DNA of 64,000 bases, taken from contig NZ_JABULX010000009.1 of NCBI RefSeq assembly GCF_013328345.1, positions 1-64,000 of the forward strand, in the 5' to 3' direction. Position numbers and translations under genes: made by a program. Below the pieces are notes generated by a model. The model was not told the origin of the DNA and did not search any database. It saw only the letters and a list, made by a program, of their open reading frames with translations. Source of the stretch: Marinifaba aquimaris. GTDB lineage: Bacteria; Pseudomonadota; Gammaproteobacteria; Enterobacterales; Alteromonadaceae. Numbering within the stretch: the stretch's first letter is position 1; each line of letters opens with the position of its first letter. This document shows, one piece after another, positions 28,665 to 37,723 of this stretch.

Positions 28665-29320
28665 TACACAAAGCGCACAGCTAATCTATGAATAGACTGC
28701 TATGAATAAAAATAAAACGCAGTAAATAGTTGTGAATGGGTTGATTTGTGTTGGGTTTTTGTCGGGTTTTTGGTTTTTTTTATTTTTGTATGTTATTGAT
28801 ATTGTTTATATTGATTTAAATGACCGTTGGTTTTTATTTGTTTTTTCTATCAGGGCTTTAATTGTAAATGATTGTTTTTATTTTGAGCTATTTATGTTTT
28901 TTTATTTTTATTTTTGTCTGTTTGGTGTGTTTTATAAGCAGTATGGCATTTTAGATAATTTAAAAATGACGCAATTTGTGCATTAACATTGATAAATTTC
29001 AGGTTAGATGAGCTTTTTAGCCGTCAAAAGTGAGCGCTGAATAAAGCACAAAAAGAGGGCTATTAGCTCTTCAATAACGGTAAAAAAACACTGGTTAAAA
29101 TTAAAAAACTAGGCGCTATGGCGCTAAAAGAGAGCAAAACGATACGTTAACTCAGCTGATAAAGGCTGGTTTTGTAACACTTAGAAAGCTAAATAAGCCA
29201 ATTATTCGATGAGTAAATAGACTAGATATAAGGGTTTTAGATGGGGAAGCACAGGCTCTTATAGGTTATAAATGAGTACTAAAAACCATTGATGCAGCGG
29301 TGAAACAGACATAAAAAAAA

Positions 29321-29347
29321 GGCTTAAGCGAAAGCTTAAGCCTTTTT
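29321..29347. terminator. Bidirectional intrinsic terminator
   Basis: GGCTTAAGC/GCTTAAGCC with a GAAA tetraloop has A8 on the left and T5 on the right. It serves the minus-strand VC0807-type gene, and it would also stop any plus-strand transcript from the 28.5-29.3 kb region. Confidence 0.85.
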
Positions 29348-29383
29348 AAAATAGGGTGAAAATACTAGAAGAAGAGCGGTCTT

Positions 29384-30070
29384 TTAACCTTCGGTATTAA
29401 ATACCTGATCCAGATTTAGGCCTGTATTGCGTTTAATGCTCTTCCAAATGAAATACATAACAGCAAACATCATGATCATACTTGGCAAGACAATCATCGG
29501 ATAACTCCAAAGCGTTAACTCACCTAATTGTTCATTAAATTCTGTGCTACCTGCAGGGCTTGTGACGATAAATTTCGCTAAAAAGTAATTAACGACAGAT
29601 GAAAAACAAAAGGTGCTGGCAAGTAGGTAGTTTGCTTTGACTAACGCTTTTTTAAACGCATCTTCGGTGCCATTGTCTTTGAGCGCTTGATACAGTACAT
29701 CGGTCTTCATTACAGTGTCATTGACAAGTAATTTAGCGACGAGAGGTTTACCAAGCACACCAGATATGGCAATGATAAGCGCAATAATACCCGGAATAGC
29801 GGCTTCTTTAATGGCTAACCATTGGTTATCTAATTCAAGTAAACCAATACCACCTGTTAGTAATACACTGACGAAACCGAGAATGGATATAAAGTTAAAC
29901 TTTTTATATTTAGCAAGCTCGTATGCACCGTAGCTCAAAGGGAAAGCTAGCGCGAGGATTAAACCGTTTACTGCGCCTAAATCTTCAGGACCACTGAATT
30001 TCATCAAGATCACAGAAGGTACAATAATATTAAAAATCAGTTCTAATAATGGGTTATTTTGTTTTTGCAT
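29384..30070 (-). CDS. VC0807-family membrane protein
   Basis: This protein of 228 residues has about six hydrophobic segments. The opening [20 protein letters not shown] and the stretch [30 protein letters not shown]-like region (here GFVSVLL...) match what I recall of the uncharacterised VC0807 family. It is probably an inner-membrane protein of unknown function. It lies 27 bases downstream of the M20 peptidase and may be cotranscribed with it and ygjP. Confidence 0.68.
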   Translation of the reverse strand: [228 protein letters not shown]

Positions 30071-30097
30071 AACTCTCTAAAGATCCACCGAAGAACA

Positions 30098-31927
30098 TCA
30101 TAATGTTTCTTGTGTACCGATACGGGCCATCATTTCTGTAAACATCTGAATGTCGAGATGGAAGTTCTTAATAAATTTAAATTCGTTGGCATTATGCCCC
30201 ATATATTTTTGTCCGGGTAGCGATGGGCCAAAGTTTATCGCATTTGGTAATTGTTTTGCTGTCGTCGAACCTGCTGTGGCTACTGGTTTTCCAGGAACAC
30301 CTGTGTTTTGCTCAAAAATATCTAATAGTGTGGCAATCCAGGCGCCATTGGGATTGCGAACCATCCATTGTCCAATCTCAACGGTATGTTGAAAAGGAAT
30401 GTTCAGCTCTTTGGAATACGAAATAAGTCGCTGTTTAATTTGGTTTTTGGTTTGTTCAATTGTGTAGTCATTTTCAGGGACACGAATATTAGCAACAACT
30501 TCTAAATTACCTTGATGCATAGTAAATTGTGTTGGCACCACAGTTAACGGCCCCATAAAGCTATTTCTAACTTGAATCCCCAGCTTATTACCTAGGTATT
30601 TTAAACTAAAGATATCATTGACGTAATTCACTGCATGTAGGTAATGGTTGGCCTGAAGAGAGAGTATCTGGTTAGTGTGATGAATAAATGCAGTTAACCT
30701 AGGCAGTGGGTTAATGCCTTGTTCTGGACGAGAGCCATGAGCTGACTCCCCAACAACTGTTATTCTTAAAAGTTGGGGATACTTAGCATCGATCAGAATT
30801 GAGAACATACCTTTTTGCTTAAGCTTGGTATTAAAAATAAAGTCATCAACCGTATCAATCAGTTGTGTTTTTAGTAAATCCGCATTGCTCGTTACAATAT
30901 CGACATAAGCAGATTTAGTGATTTGGTTACCAGCCATACTGGCACGCAAATCGGTAATGACATTTTGATCGCCTTGGTTTTGCTCGATAAGAGGGAAAAA
31001 GCTGCGAATGTAACCGGGCCCTTTTTCTGCAATAACGGCTGGGTAACGACTATCTAACACTATGTTGTAGTCAGGAATTGTCTCCCTCTGCATGTAGTAT
31101 TCAATACCTGCGCCTGTGGTTTCTTCAGTCGTTTCAATCATTAAACGAATATCGCGTTTTAAAACAATACCGCTATTAGTAATGGTGCGCATGGCCAGTA
31201 ATGCGGCAACAATCGATGCTTTATCATCTTCAGTACCTCGGCCATAATACTTACCGTCAATTTCTGTCAGCTGATAAGGTTCGAGCTGGCGGCCATTGCG
31301 TAAGCGCCATTTATTGATATCGGCAGGCACTACATCGGCATGGGTTAAGATACCAAAAACATCAGCACTTGATTGTCCATCTGCCTCTGTTCCAGCATCT
31401 AAAGTGACTTCAAAAATGCGGTTATCAATATTGCGATACCCCAAATTAAACTCAGCCGCAATTTGCTTTATATACCGACCAAACTTAATAATCTCAGGAT
31501 TGTGATGAGCGGGGACATTGGCTGAGTTATACGTTTTAATCGCCACCATGTTACTCAACATCTGCCTCGCTTTTTCAGCATTGGCCAAGCGGTTGTAAAC
31601 GCCAAGTAATCGGTAGATATAGTTTTTATAGTGACGCATTGCTAAGCCACATTCAGCCAGGTAACAACTGATAATTTCACTGGTCGATTGGGGGAGTTTC
31701 ATTTTCATCAGGCGACCAGAGACCAAATCGCGTAAAAAGCCTTCAAAATCATTGAATTGAGAAAAAGCCTGAGGGTTTTCAGTGTAATACTGAACGATGA
31801 CTTCGGCTTGGCTGTGATCAAAGTGATGGTATTTAACTTTATTGAGCTCAATGTCTGTTTCGGCAACACTATTGGTCAGCCAGAACAAGAGAGAAAAACC
31901 AATTGCTAGTTTGAAGAACCCATTCAT
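30098..31927 (-). CDS. Secreted M20-family dipeptidase
   Basis: This is a zinc aminoacyl peptidase with an N-terminal signal peptide (MNGFFKLAIGFSLLFWLTNSVAE), so it is periplasmic. The metal site is visible: HADVVP (first His and Asp), GRGTEDDKAS (bridging Asp), ETTEETTG (catalytic and ligand Glu pair) and a C-terminal GHNANEF His. A dimerisation lid domain is inserted in the middle (from about 330). At 609 residues it is longer than cytoplasmic PepV-type enzymes because of an N-terminal extension of about 150 residues. Likely role: cleaving imported dipeptides. Confidence 0.85.
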   Translation of the reverse strand: MNGFFKLAIGFSLLFWLTNSVAETDIELNKVKYHHFDHSQAEVIVQYYTENPQAFSQFNDFEGFLRDLVSGRLMKMKLPQSTSEIISCYLAECGLAMRHYKNYIYRLLGVYNRLANAEKARQMLSNMVAIKTYNSANVPAHHNPEIIKFGRYIKQIAAEFNLGYRNIDNRIFEVTLDAGTEADGQSSADVFGILTHADVVPADINKWRLRNGRQLEPYQLTEIDGKYYGRGTEDDKASIVAALLAMRTITNSGIVLKRDIRLMIETTEETTGAGIEYYMQRETIPDYNIVLDSRYPAVIAEKGPGYIRSFFPLIEQNQGDQNVITDLRASMAGNQITKSAYVDIVTSNADLLKTQLIDTVDDFIFNTKLKQKGMFSILIDAKYPQLLRITVVGESAHGSRPEQGINPLPRLTAFIHHTNQILSLQANHYLHAVNYVNDIFSLKYLGNKLGIQVRNSFMGPLTVVPTQFTMHQGNLEVVANIRVPENDYTIEQTKNQIKQRLISYSKELNIPFQHTVEIGQWMVRNPNGAWIATLLDIFEQNTGVPGKPVATAGSTTAKQLPNAINFGPSLPGQKYMGHNANEFKFIKNFHLDIQMFTEMMARIGTQETL

Positions 31928-31936
31928 AACACATCT

Positions 31937-32635
31937 CTATAATATGATTTGTTTAGACCAATCTGCTAATGCCTGCTTGTGTTGTTTAAATTTAGCATCG
32001 AATTGTCCAACCAACTGCCAAAATGCTCGGCTATGGTCAAGGTGCTTTAAGTGAGCTAGTTCGTGGATGATGACCGAATCGATTAATTCGACAGGCATAC
32101 AGGCCAAACGCCAATTGAAACTTAGCTCTTTTCGGCTATTACACGCTCCCCATTTCGCTTTATAGTTTTTAACTTTGAAGCTGTGATAATTCAATTTCAT
32201 CAAGTTAGCGAGTTCGGGTAGCCTGGTTTCGAGGTAAGCTGAGAGCCGCTGGCTATAGGCATCCTGTAATAAAGCGCGAAAATGAGCTTGATGGTTTTCA
32301 GGCCGAGTTCTAGCAGACAATATTAGTTGAACACTGAGATTAGTTGGGTCGACAAATACTGATTTTTTACCTGATAAACTTATTGCGACCTTGAGTCGTT
32401 GACCAAATAAATACAGCTCAGCATCGTTTGAAATCTTGGGATCAGGTCGCTTACTGATTTCTTCTTCTTGCTCAGCAATCTTTGCCAATATCCAAGCCTG
32501 CTTTTCAACCATTAGTTTTTCTATTTCAATTTTGGGGAACCAGCTGGGTACTAAGACGCGAACTTGGCCTTTTTGGATAATAATTGAAACAGACTTACGT
32601 CGTTTTGATGGTTTGATCTGATAATCAAAAGGCAT
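31937..32635 (-). CDS. YgjP-like metallopeptidase domain protein
   Basis: It belongs to the DUF45/YgjP group of predicted zinc peptidases. The conserved WGACNSRKELSFNWRL stretch is followed by HELAH with a third ligand His further on (HLDHSRAFWQLV). It is cytoplasmic, 232 residues. Nine bases separate it from the M20 peptidase, so the two are probably one operon. Substrate unknown. Confidence 0.85.
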   Translation of the reverse strand: MPFDYQIKPSKRRKSVSIIIQKGQVRVLVPSWFPKIEIEKLMVEKQAWILAKIAEQEEEISKRPDPKISNDAELYLFGQRLKVAISLSGKKSVFVDPTNLSVQLILSARTRPENHQAHFRALLQDAYSQRLSAYLETRLPELANLMKLNYHSFKVKNYKAKWGACNSRKELSFNWRLACMPVELIDSVIIHELAHLKHLDHSRAFWQLVGQFDAKFKQHKQALADWSKQIIL

Positions 32636-32721
32636 GCTTGTATAACTTCCGCTTTATCAATGAGTATCACAGGTTAAGATGGGTAGGTTATTGTAGCTAA
32701 ACAGAGCTGATAGGACACCAT

Positions 32722-34494
32722 ATGCGCGGCATGCGACGAGAATTTACTGAAAATACCCCACTTAATGTAGCGGTCGTAAAGCAAATTATTCCATATTTAT
32801 TGGAATATAAAACCCGAATTGCATTAGCACTGCTGTGTTTGGTGCTGGCTAAAGTTGCCAGCATTGGCTTACCTTTTTTGCTCAAACACATCGTTGATGA
32901 CTTAAACGGTAATAGCTTGTTAGTAGCGATTCCTGTTGCCTTGATTTTGGCTTACGGTTTTGCTCGCTTAATGAATACTTTATTAGGTGAAATTCGCGAT
33001 ACGTTATTTGGCCGCGTAACAGAAAGGGCTATGCGACGTCTTGGTTTAAAGGTATTTAAGCACTTACATACTTTGGAGCTTGCCTTTCATCTAGAAAGAA
33101 AAACAGGTGGTTTATCGCGCGATATCGATCGCGGCACCAATGGCATCTCGTTTTTAATGCGTTTTATGGTCTTTAATATTATTCCAACCTTATTAGAAGT
33201 TCTGTTTGTCATTGGTATCTTTTTTCACCAATACGGCTGGGTATTTGCGTTAGTCATCTTTGTTGCCATTGCGAGTTATATCGCCTTTTCGGTTTTTGCT
33301 ACTGAAAAACGAACGCGCTTTGTGCGTTTAGCAGCGCAAGCTGATTCAAGTTCAAATACAAAAGCGGTTGATAGCTTGCTTAACTTTGAAACGGTTAAAT
33401 ATTTCAACAATGAGGCGTTTGAAGCGAAGCGTTACGACGAGTCGTTGGCTGATTGGGAAGTAGCAAGAAGAAAAAACCGTTTATCTCTATTTGCTTTGAA
33501 CGGCGGGCAAGGCTTTATTATCAGTGCAAGCATGACGGCAATTATGTTGCTCGCGGCTAATGAGTTAGTCAAAGGTCATATCTCAATTGGCGATTTTGTA
33601 TTAATCAATACCTTTATGATGCAATTATTTATGCCGCTTAATTTCCTTGGCTTTGTTTATCGAGAGATTAGAGGTTCACTGGCAAACATAGAAAATATGT
33701 TCAAATTGCTGGCTAAACAGCCTCAAGTCATTGATAAAAATGATGTATCGCAAATTGAAATAAGTAAAGGCGAGATCGCTTTTAACAACCTTGAATTTAG
33801 CTATGGCGCAGATCGAAAGATATTACATGATGTCAGTTTTACCGTTCCAGCCGGTAAAAAAGTGGCGATAGTGGGTGATAGCGGTTCTGGAAAATCGACG
33901 TTAATTAAGTTGCTGTTTCGTTTTTATGATTTAGATGCAGGTCAAATCACCATAGATAAACAAGCGATTGATCAAGTAAGCCAAGCCAGCCTGCGACAAA
34001 ACATTGCCATTGTTCCGCAAGATACAGTGTTATTTAACGATACACTAAAAGCTAATATCAGTTATGCCAAACCTGATGCCAGTGATGATGAAATTAATCG
34101 CGCGGTACATTTGGCTGATTTGAGCGGGTTTGTTGGTGAATTAAAGCATGGCTTAGATACATTAGTAGGGGAGCGCGGTCTCAAATTATCTGGCGGTGAA
34201 AAGCAAAGAGTGGCAATTGCCAGAGCGATATTAAAAGATGCTCCGATCTTAGTATTTGATGAAGCAACGTCGAGCTTAGATAGTCAAACTGAGCAAAACA
34301 TCTTAAAAGCGCTGGCTAAACTCGAACAAAATCATACACGCCTTGTCATCGCCCATCGGCTGTCCACCATAGTTGATGCCGATAATATTATAGTGTTAAG
34401 TCAAGGGCGCATAGTTGAGCAAGGGCAACACCAAGCTTTACTTGCGAAACAGGGCTTGTACGCTAAATTGTGGTTAATGCAGCAAGAAGAATAA
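32722..34494 (+). CDS. Atm1-type ABC transporter
   Basis: This half-transporter has six N-terminal transmembrane helices and a C-terminal ATPase. Walker A is GDSGSGKST, the signature is LSGGEKQR and Walker B ends DEATSSLD. The segment NTKAVDSLLNFETVKYFNNE matches the glutathione-contacting helix of the Atm1/HMT1 family, so the likely cargo is a glutathione conjugate, glutathione-metal or persulfide compound exported from the cytoplasm. AGGA lies six bases before the ATG. Monocistronic; divergent from ygjP. Confidence 0.88.
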   Translation: MRGMRREFTENTPLNVAVVKQIIPYLLEYKTRIALALLCLVLAKVASIGLPFLLKHIVDDLNGNSLLVAIPVALILAYGFARLMNTLLGEIRDTLFGRVTERAMRRLGLKVFKHLHTLELAFHLERKTGGLSRDIDRGTNGISFLMRFMVFNIIPTLLEVLFVIGIFFHQYGWVFALVIFVAIASYIAFSVFATEKRTRFVRLAAQADSSSNTKAVDSLLNFETVKYFNNEAFEAKRYDESLADWEVARRKNRLSLFALNGGQGFIISASMTAIMLLAANELVKGHISIGDFVLINTFMMQLFMPLNFLGFVYREIRGSLANIENMFKLLAKQPQVIDKNDVSQIEISKGEIAFNNLEFSYGADRKILHDVSFTVPAGKKVAIVGDSGSGKSTLIKLLFRFYDLDAGQITIDKQAIDQVSQASLRQNIAIVPQDTVLFNDTLKANISYAKPDASDDEINRAVHLADLSGFVGELKHGLDTLVGERGLKLSGGEKQRVAIARAILKDAPILVFDEATSSLDSQTEQNILKALAKLEQNHTRLVIAHRLSTIVDADNIIVLSQGRIVEQGQHQALLAKQGLYAKLWLMQQEE

Positions 34495-34552
34495 TGTTAA
34501 TCGACTCTTTTTTGCATATACTGAAACTATCAAAATTATTCAGGTTCTATCT

Positions 34553-34876
34553 ATGGTTAGCGAAGACAAGAAATTAACTGTTTTATTTAGAATCGAGCCA
34601 GGTTCACTTGGACCGACGGGGGGCGATCATGTTGAAGCTTTTTGCCCTTTTGCAGAAGATAAGCTCAAAGCACTCGATAGTGAATTTATCATTTGGAAAA
34701 TCGTACCTCGTTATGACAAGTCATTAGATGAAGTAGAGACCAGTGTCCGTGGCAAAAAGCTCAATATGCAGCAAGTTGATCAATACCTACAATATTTCGA
34801 TAAAGAATGGGCTGAATTTGAAGAACACCTTGCAGATAAACTTTCTGAATTAATCGACGAGTTTTTTGACTGTTAA
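34553..34876 (+). CDS. Conserved hypothetical acidic protein
   Basis: This is a 107-residue cytoplasmic protein I do not recognise. It is rich in Asp/Glu and starts with VLFRIEPGSLGPTGGDHVEAFCPFAEDKL; the C-terminal half is predicted helical (EWAEFEEHLADKLSELIDEFF). The well-kept reading frame and position 58 bases after the ABC gene argue that it is real. Function unknown. Confidence 0.7.
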   Translation: MVSEDKKLTVLFRIEPGSLGPTGGDHVEAFCPFAEDKLKALDSEFIIWKIVPRYDKSLDEVETSVRGKKLNMQQVDQYLQYFDKEWAEFEEHLADKLSELIDEFFDC

Positions 34877-34935
34877 TTTTTCTGCCATTTAAAATGCGTA
34901 CACTCGCTCAAAATTAAACCAATATAAAAATTATA

Positions 34936-36294
34936 ATGAAGCGTTTAGCGGCCCTTGTTGCCTTTTTATTGACCATTAATTACTTGGTCGCCCCACAAAT
35001 TTTAAATTTCAGCCTAGACAAATTACCGCAAGCGATGCAGGTTTCTGCAGCTATGGGGGCAAAAATTGCCTGCTCAGCGCGGTTCGTAACAGGGTTGTCA
35101 CCAGAGCAAATACGTCAAGATCTCAATTCATATTCACCTGCTAATGATGTACTCGACATTCAATATTTAGACAATCGTGTAACCACGGACTTTTTGGGAA
35201 TAAAGCAAGCAAGTGCGACTTATAGAAAAGGGATTGGCTGTAGCTTAGATAACCCAAATTCTGAACTTGATGATGTGGTCATTGCTGAAAATGACAATCA
35301 AAGTCAAGCAGAATGGCCATTAGGGGGGCTTTCATCAGAGCAATCTGAAGAGTTGAATCAATTATTAGCCGACATCATGCAGCGAGACAATGATACAGGC
35401 TTAGATACTCGTGCACTTGTGGTTATTCACAACGACAAGTTAATTGCTGAAAGTTATCAAAAAGGTTTTGATCACAACACACCTTTACTCGGTTGGTCTA
35501 TGGCAAAAAGTATTACTGCAATTATGCAAGGCCGAGCTGAGGCGCTAGGGTTACTATCGAATCAAGATCAAAGCTTGTTTGAGCAATGGCAAAATGATGA
35601 TCGCAAAACAATAAAAGCGGCTGATTTACTGACAATGACTTCTGGTTTGGCATTTGATGAATCTTATACGCCAGGTACCGATGCGACTGAAATGTTATTT
35701 AATCAGCCTCAAGCGAGTAGCGTGCCACTTGCTCAACCGCTTGAAGCTAAGGTTGGTGAAAGGTTTTATTATTCATCCGGTACGACTAACTTAATTAATT
35801 TATGGCTTTACCAACAATTAGGTCAGTCTACTCAGGCTCAATACGACTTTTTGTATCAAGCTTTGTTTAACCCAATGGGCATTGAAAACGCTGTTTTTGA
35901 AGCAGATAGCTCAGGCGTGTTAGTGGGTAGCTCTTATCTTTATGCCAATGCAAGAGACTGGGCCAGATTTGGCTATTTGTTGTTGAACAAGGGAGAGATT
36001 AACGGCCAGCGCTTGTTAACCGAACAATGGGTTGAGCAAGCCATTACAGCAAACCTAAGTAACAACGATAGTCGCTATGGTTATCAATTGTGGCTTAATC
36101 GCGGTTCACAAGATGACGATTTGCGTTGGGAAAATCTACCGGCAGATGCTTATGCAATGCGCGGCAACCGCAAGCAAATCGTTATGGTGATTCCGTCTAG
36201 TAATGCAGTTATTGTGCGTTTAGGTTGGACCAAAGGCCCTTACACCTTACAGAAGAATTTCTCGACTATCTTGGCTCATTTACCTAAAGCTTGA
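34936..36294 (+). CDS. Beta-lactamase-fold serine hydrolase
   Basis: A penicillin-binding-protein-like hydrolase of the class C beta-lactamase/6-aminohexanoate hydrolase (NylB) group. The nucleophile motif is S188-M-A-K191 and the second motif is Y279-S-S. The usual KTG/HxG triad appears as R-G-N (YAMRGNRKQ), typical of amidase or esterase members rather than true beta-lactamases. An N-terminal hydrophobic segment (about 4-20) is a signal anchor. It ends convergently 19 bases inside the LETM1-like gene. Substrate unknown; an antibiotic-resistance role is unlikely. Confidence 0.8.
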   Translation: MKRLAALVAFLLTINYLVAPQILNFSLDKLPQAMQVSAAMGAKIACSARFVTGLSPEQIRQDLNSYSPANDVLDIQYLDNRVTTDFLGIKQASATYRKGIGCSLDNPNSELDDVVIAENDNQSQAEWPLGGLSSEQSEELNQLLADIMQRDNDTGLDTRALVVIHNDKLIAESYQKGFDHNTPLLGWSMAKSITAIMQGRAEALGLLSNQDQSLFEQWQNDDRKTIKAADLLTMTSGLAFDESYTPGTDATEMLFNQPQASSVPLAQPLEAKVGERFYYSSGTTNLINLWLYQQLGQSTQAQYDFLYQALFNPMGIENAVFEADSSGVLVGSSYLYANARDWARFGYLLLNKGEINGQRLLTEQWVEQAITANLSNNDSRYGYQLWLNRGSQDDDLRWENLPADAYAMRGNRKQIVMVIPSSNAVIVRLGWTKGPYTLQKNFSTILAHLPKA

Positions 36295-36683
36295 TCCTTA
36301 TCTATAGGAGTTGCGCCATTGTGATCCGGCTTGTTACTCCAATCGGCAAAGCTACTCGGTAAAACATCGATACCAACTTTTTGTCCTAGCTTCACAATAA
36401 GTGGAATGGTGATAGGAGAGAAAGGCAAAATAACGATAACACCTAGGCCTAGGCTTTTGAGTAAGTCGCCAAATTGCTTATTGGCAAAACGCATTTCTTC
36501 TTTAGATGCTTGTTTCATCGTAAAACGACGATAAACATCTAACATAACCTTGGTTTCTTCTGTCTCTTGGGCCAAAGCGGATTTGACTTTGAACAAGTCT
36601 GATTTAAGTCTTTGTCCAGCTTGTTGACGTTTGCCTTTTAGCGAGCGAACAAAAGTGACTGACCGAATAAAAATACGTTTCAT
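36276..36683 (-). CDS. LETM1-like domain protein
   Basis: This small membrane protein of 135 residues has the LETM1-like pattern FANKQFGDLLKSLGLGVIVILPFSPITIPLIVKLGQKVGIDVLPSSF, with one hydrophobic segment and a preceding basic helix. The family name comes from a mitochondrial cation exchanger; the bacterial role is unknown. I chose the ATG at 36683 over a TTG at 36707. The 3' end overlaps the hydrolase gene tail-to-tail. Confidence 0.75.
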   Translation of the reverse strand: MKRIFIRSVTFVRSLKGKRQQAGQRLKSDLFKVKSALAQETEETKVMLDVYRRFTMKQASKEEMRFANKQFGDLLKSLGLGVIVILPFSPITIPLIVKLGQKVGIDVLPSSFADWSNKPDHNGATPIDKDQALGK

Positions 36684-36732
36684 AATTGGCAGTTTGCCTA
36701 GAAACAAATATAAAGCAAGTGAAAATCAGTTA

Positions 36733-36762
36733 AGTGGTGTTAATGTTGGGGTTAACACCACT
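36733..36762 (-). terminator. Terminator of the XRE-regulator gene
   Basis: AGTGGTGTTAA/TTAACACCACT, a perfect 11-bp stem with an eight-base loop, is 58 bases after the stop of the minus-strand regulator. The T tract is weak (ATTTTC further on). Confidence 0.55.
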
Positions 36763-36820
36763 AAAATCGCGAAAGTTGCTGGGATGAAAACCAATCAAAA
36801 GACTATTTAAACAGCTTTAT

Positions 36821-37495
36821 TTAACCCACAGTAAGCATATGAGTAAGTTTATTTTTTAAAGGTCTTACTATAAATTCAGCAATCACTGTTGCATAAATAA
36901 TAGTCAAAAAAGCAACCGATGTAGCTTGATAAACATTGTCATGGTTGGTTTGTGGAGACGTTAGCACTGCCACTAAGCCGAAGAGAGTTGAAACTACCCC
37001 CGATGAATATAAATATATTATCCATTTTCTCAGTACAGGTAAGTGGCGTTGGAGTAAAGGTGCATCTTTTGGTTCATTAATGAACCAGCGTAGTAAAAAC
37101 AAAGCTTCAATGGTAGGTTTAATGCCACACGATATAACCAGTAAAGCGAAGGAAAAGCCTAATATCAGTAATAAGCTTATACAATCGAAAAAGAGTGTCC
37201 CCTCCCCAGATAATTTAATCATTAAACCTATAAAGAAAGCGCATAAAGACAATCCTAATATTCCACTCCAGTTGATTTTACCTGAGCCTATATGGGTTTT
37301 ATATTCCGCAGATAACTCTTTTGGAGTGACATTGAATGCTGATGCTATTGCCATAAAGGACTCTGGTGAGCCTTTTCCATCTTTCTCTATTCTTTGGACG
37401 GTACGATTACTTATGCCTGCAACTTCTCCTAATTGTTCTTGCGACCAACCGTGCTCTGCTCTTAATTGTTTAATTCTATCTGGTGAAGCTTTCAT
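36821..37495 (-). CDS. Membrane-bound XRE-family regulator
   Basis: An N-terminal helix-turn-helix (residues 6-60; WSQEQLGEVAGISNRTVQRIEKDGKG) is followed by four transmembrane helices in about 150 residues (GILGLSLCAFFIGLMI; CISLLLILGFSFALLVI; YLYSSGVVSTLFGLVAVL; VAFLTIIYATVIAEFIV). The architecture suggests a membrane-tethered repressor. Three octamer repeats lie 50-80 bases upstream of its start, so it probably binds its own promoter. It lies alone next to lysA. The signal it senses is unknown. Confidence 0.75.
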   Translation of the reverse strand: MKASPDRIKQLRAEHGWSQEQLGEVAGISNRTVQRIEKDGKGSPESFMAIASAFNVTPKELSAEYKTHIGSGKINWSGILGLSLCAFFIGLMIKLSGEGTLFFDCISLLLILGFSFALLVISCGIKPTIEALFLLRWFINEPKDAPLLQRHLPVLRKWIIYLYSSGVVSTLFGLVAVLTSPQTNHDNVYQATSVAFLTIIYATVIAEFIVRPLKNKLTHMLTVG

Positions 37496-37543
37496 GTAAT
37501 TTTCTCAAAAGGTAAATGAAGTATTCTTTATGGCATAAATAGT

Positions 37544-37578
37544 CACGACATCACCACGACATTTGAGTGACATGACAT
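37544..37578. promoter_or_regulatory. Direct repeats upstream of the XRE regulator
   Basis: The plus strand reads CACGACAT at 37544-37551 and at 37555-37562, exactly one helical turn apart, and the near copy CATGACAT at 37571-37578. This spacing is what a protein binding side by side on one face of DNA needs. The likely ligand is the adjacent HTH protein. Confidence 0.5.
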
Positions 37579-37676
37579 AGACACACGTATTTAAAGCTTA
37601 ACAAGCCATTTTTATGGACGGTAAAATTGATTAACGTACACATATTATTATGTGTGTATATTCCAAAAACAAAAAA

Positions 37677-37699
37677 CCGAGCAAGCGCTCGGTTTTTTT
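37677..37699. terminator. Terminator of lysA, bidirectional
   Basis: CCGAGC/GCTCGG with an AAGC loop is flanked by A6 and T7. It lies 25 bases after the lysA stop on the minus strand. Confidence 0.85.
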
Positions 37700-37723
37700 A
37701 GATATATAAGGACTAGCTTGCGC

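Larger units (their letters stand above)
28477..29320. other. Large AT-rich intergenic region
   Basis: Apart from the leader hairpin and the palindrome, I see no gene here. The stretch 28730-28985 is very T-rich on the plus strand. The 84-codon open frame it contains encodes only Phe/Tyr/Leu-rich low-complexity sequence and is probably not translated. The bases from about 29000 to 29310 carry stops in all frames and could be decayed coding sequence or an untranslated RNA ending at the hairpin at 29321. Confidence 0.5.

Noticed and set aside
28732-28986. 84-codon open frame in the AT-rich gap
   Set aside because: Its product is almost only Phe, Tyr, Leu, Ile and Val, as expected from T-rich DNA; no Shine-Dalgarno and no recognisable domain.
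34936-36294. Antibiotic-resistance beta-lactamase
   Set aside because: The KTG motif is replaced by RGN and the N-terminus is a membrane anchor with a long linker, which fits esterase or amidase members of the fold.
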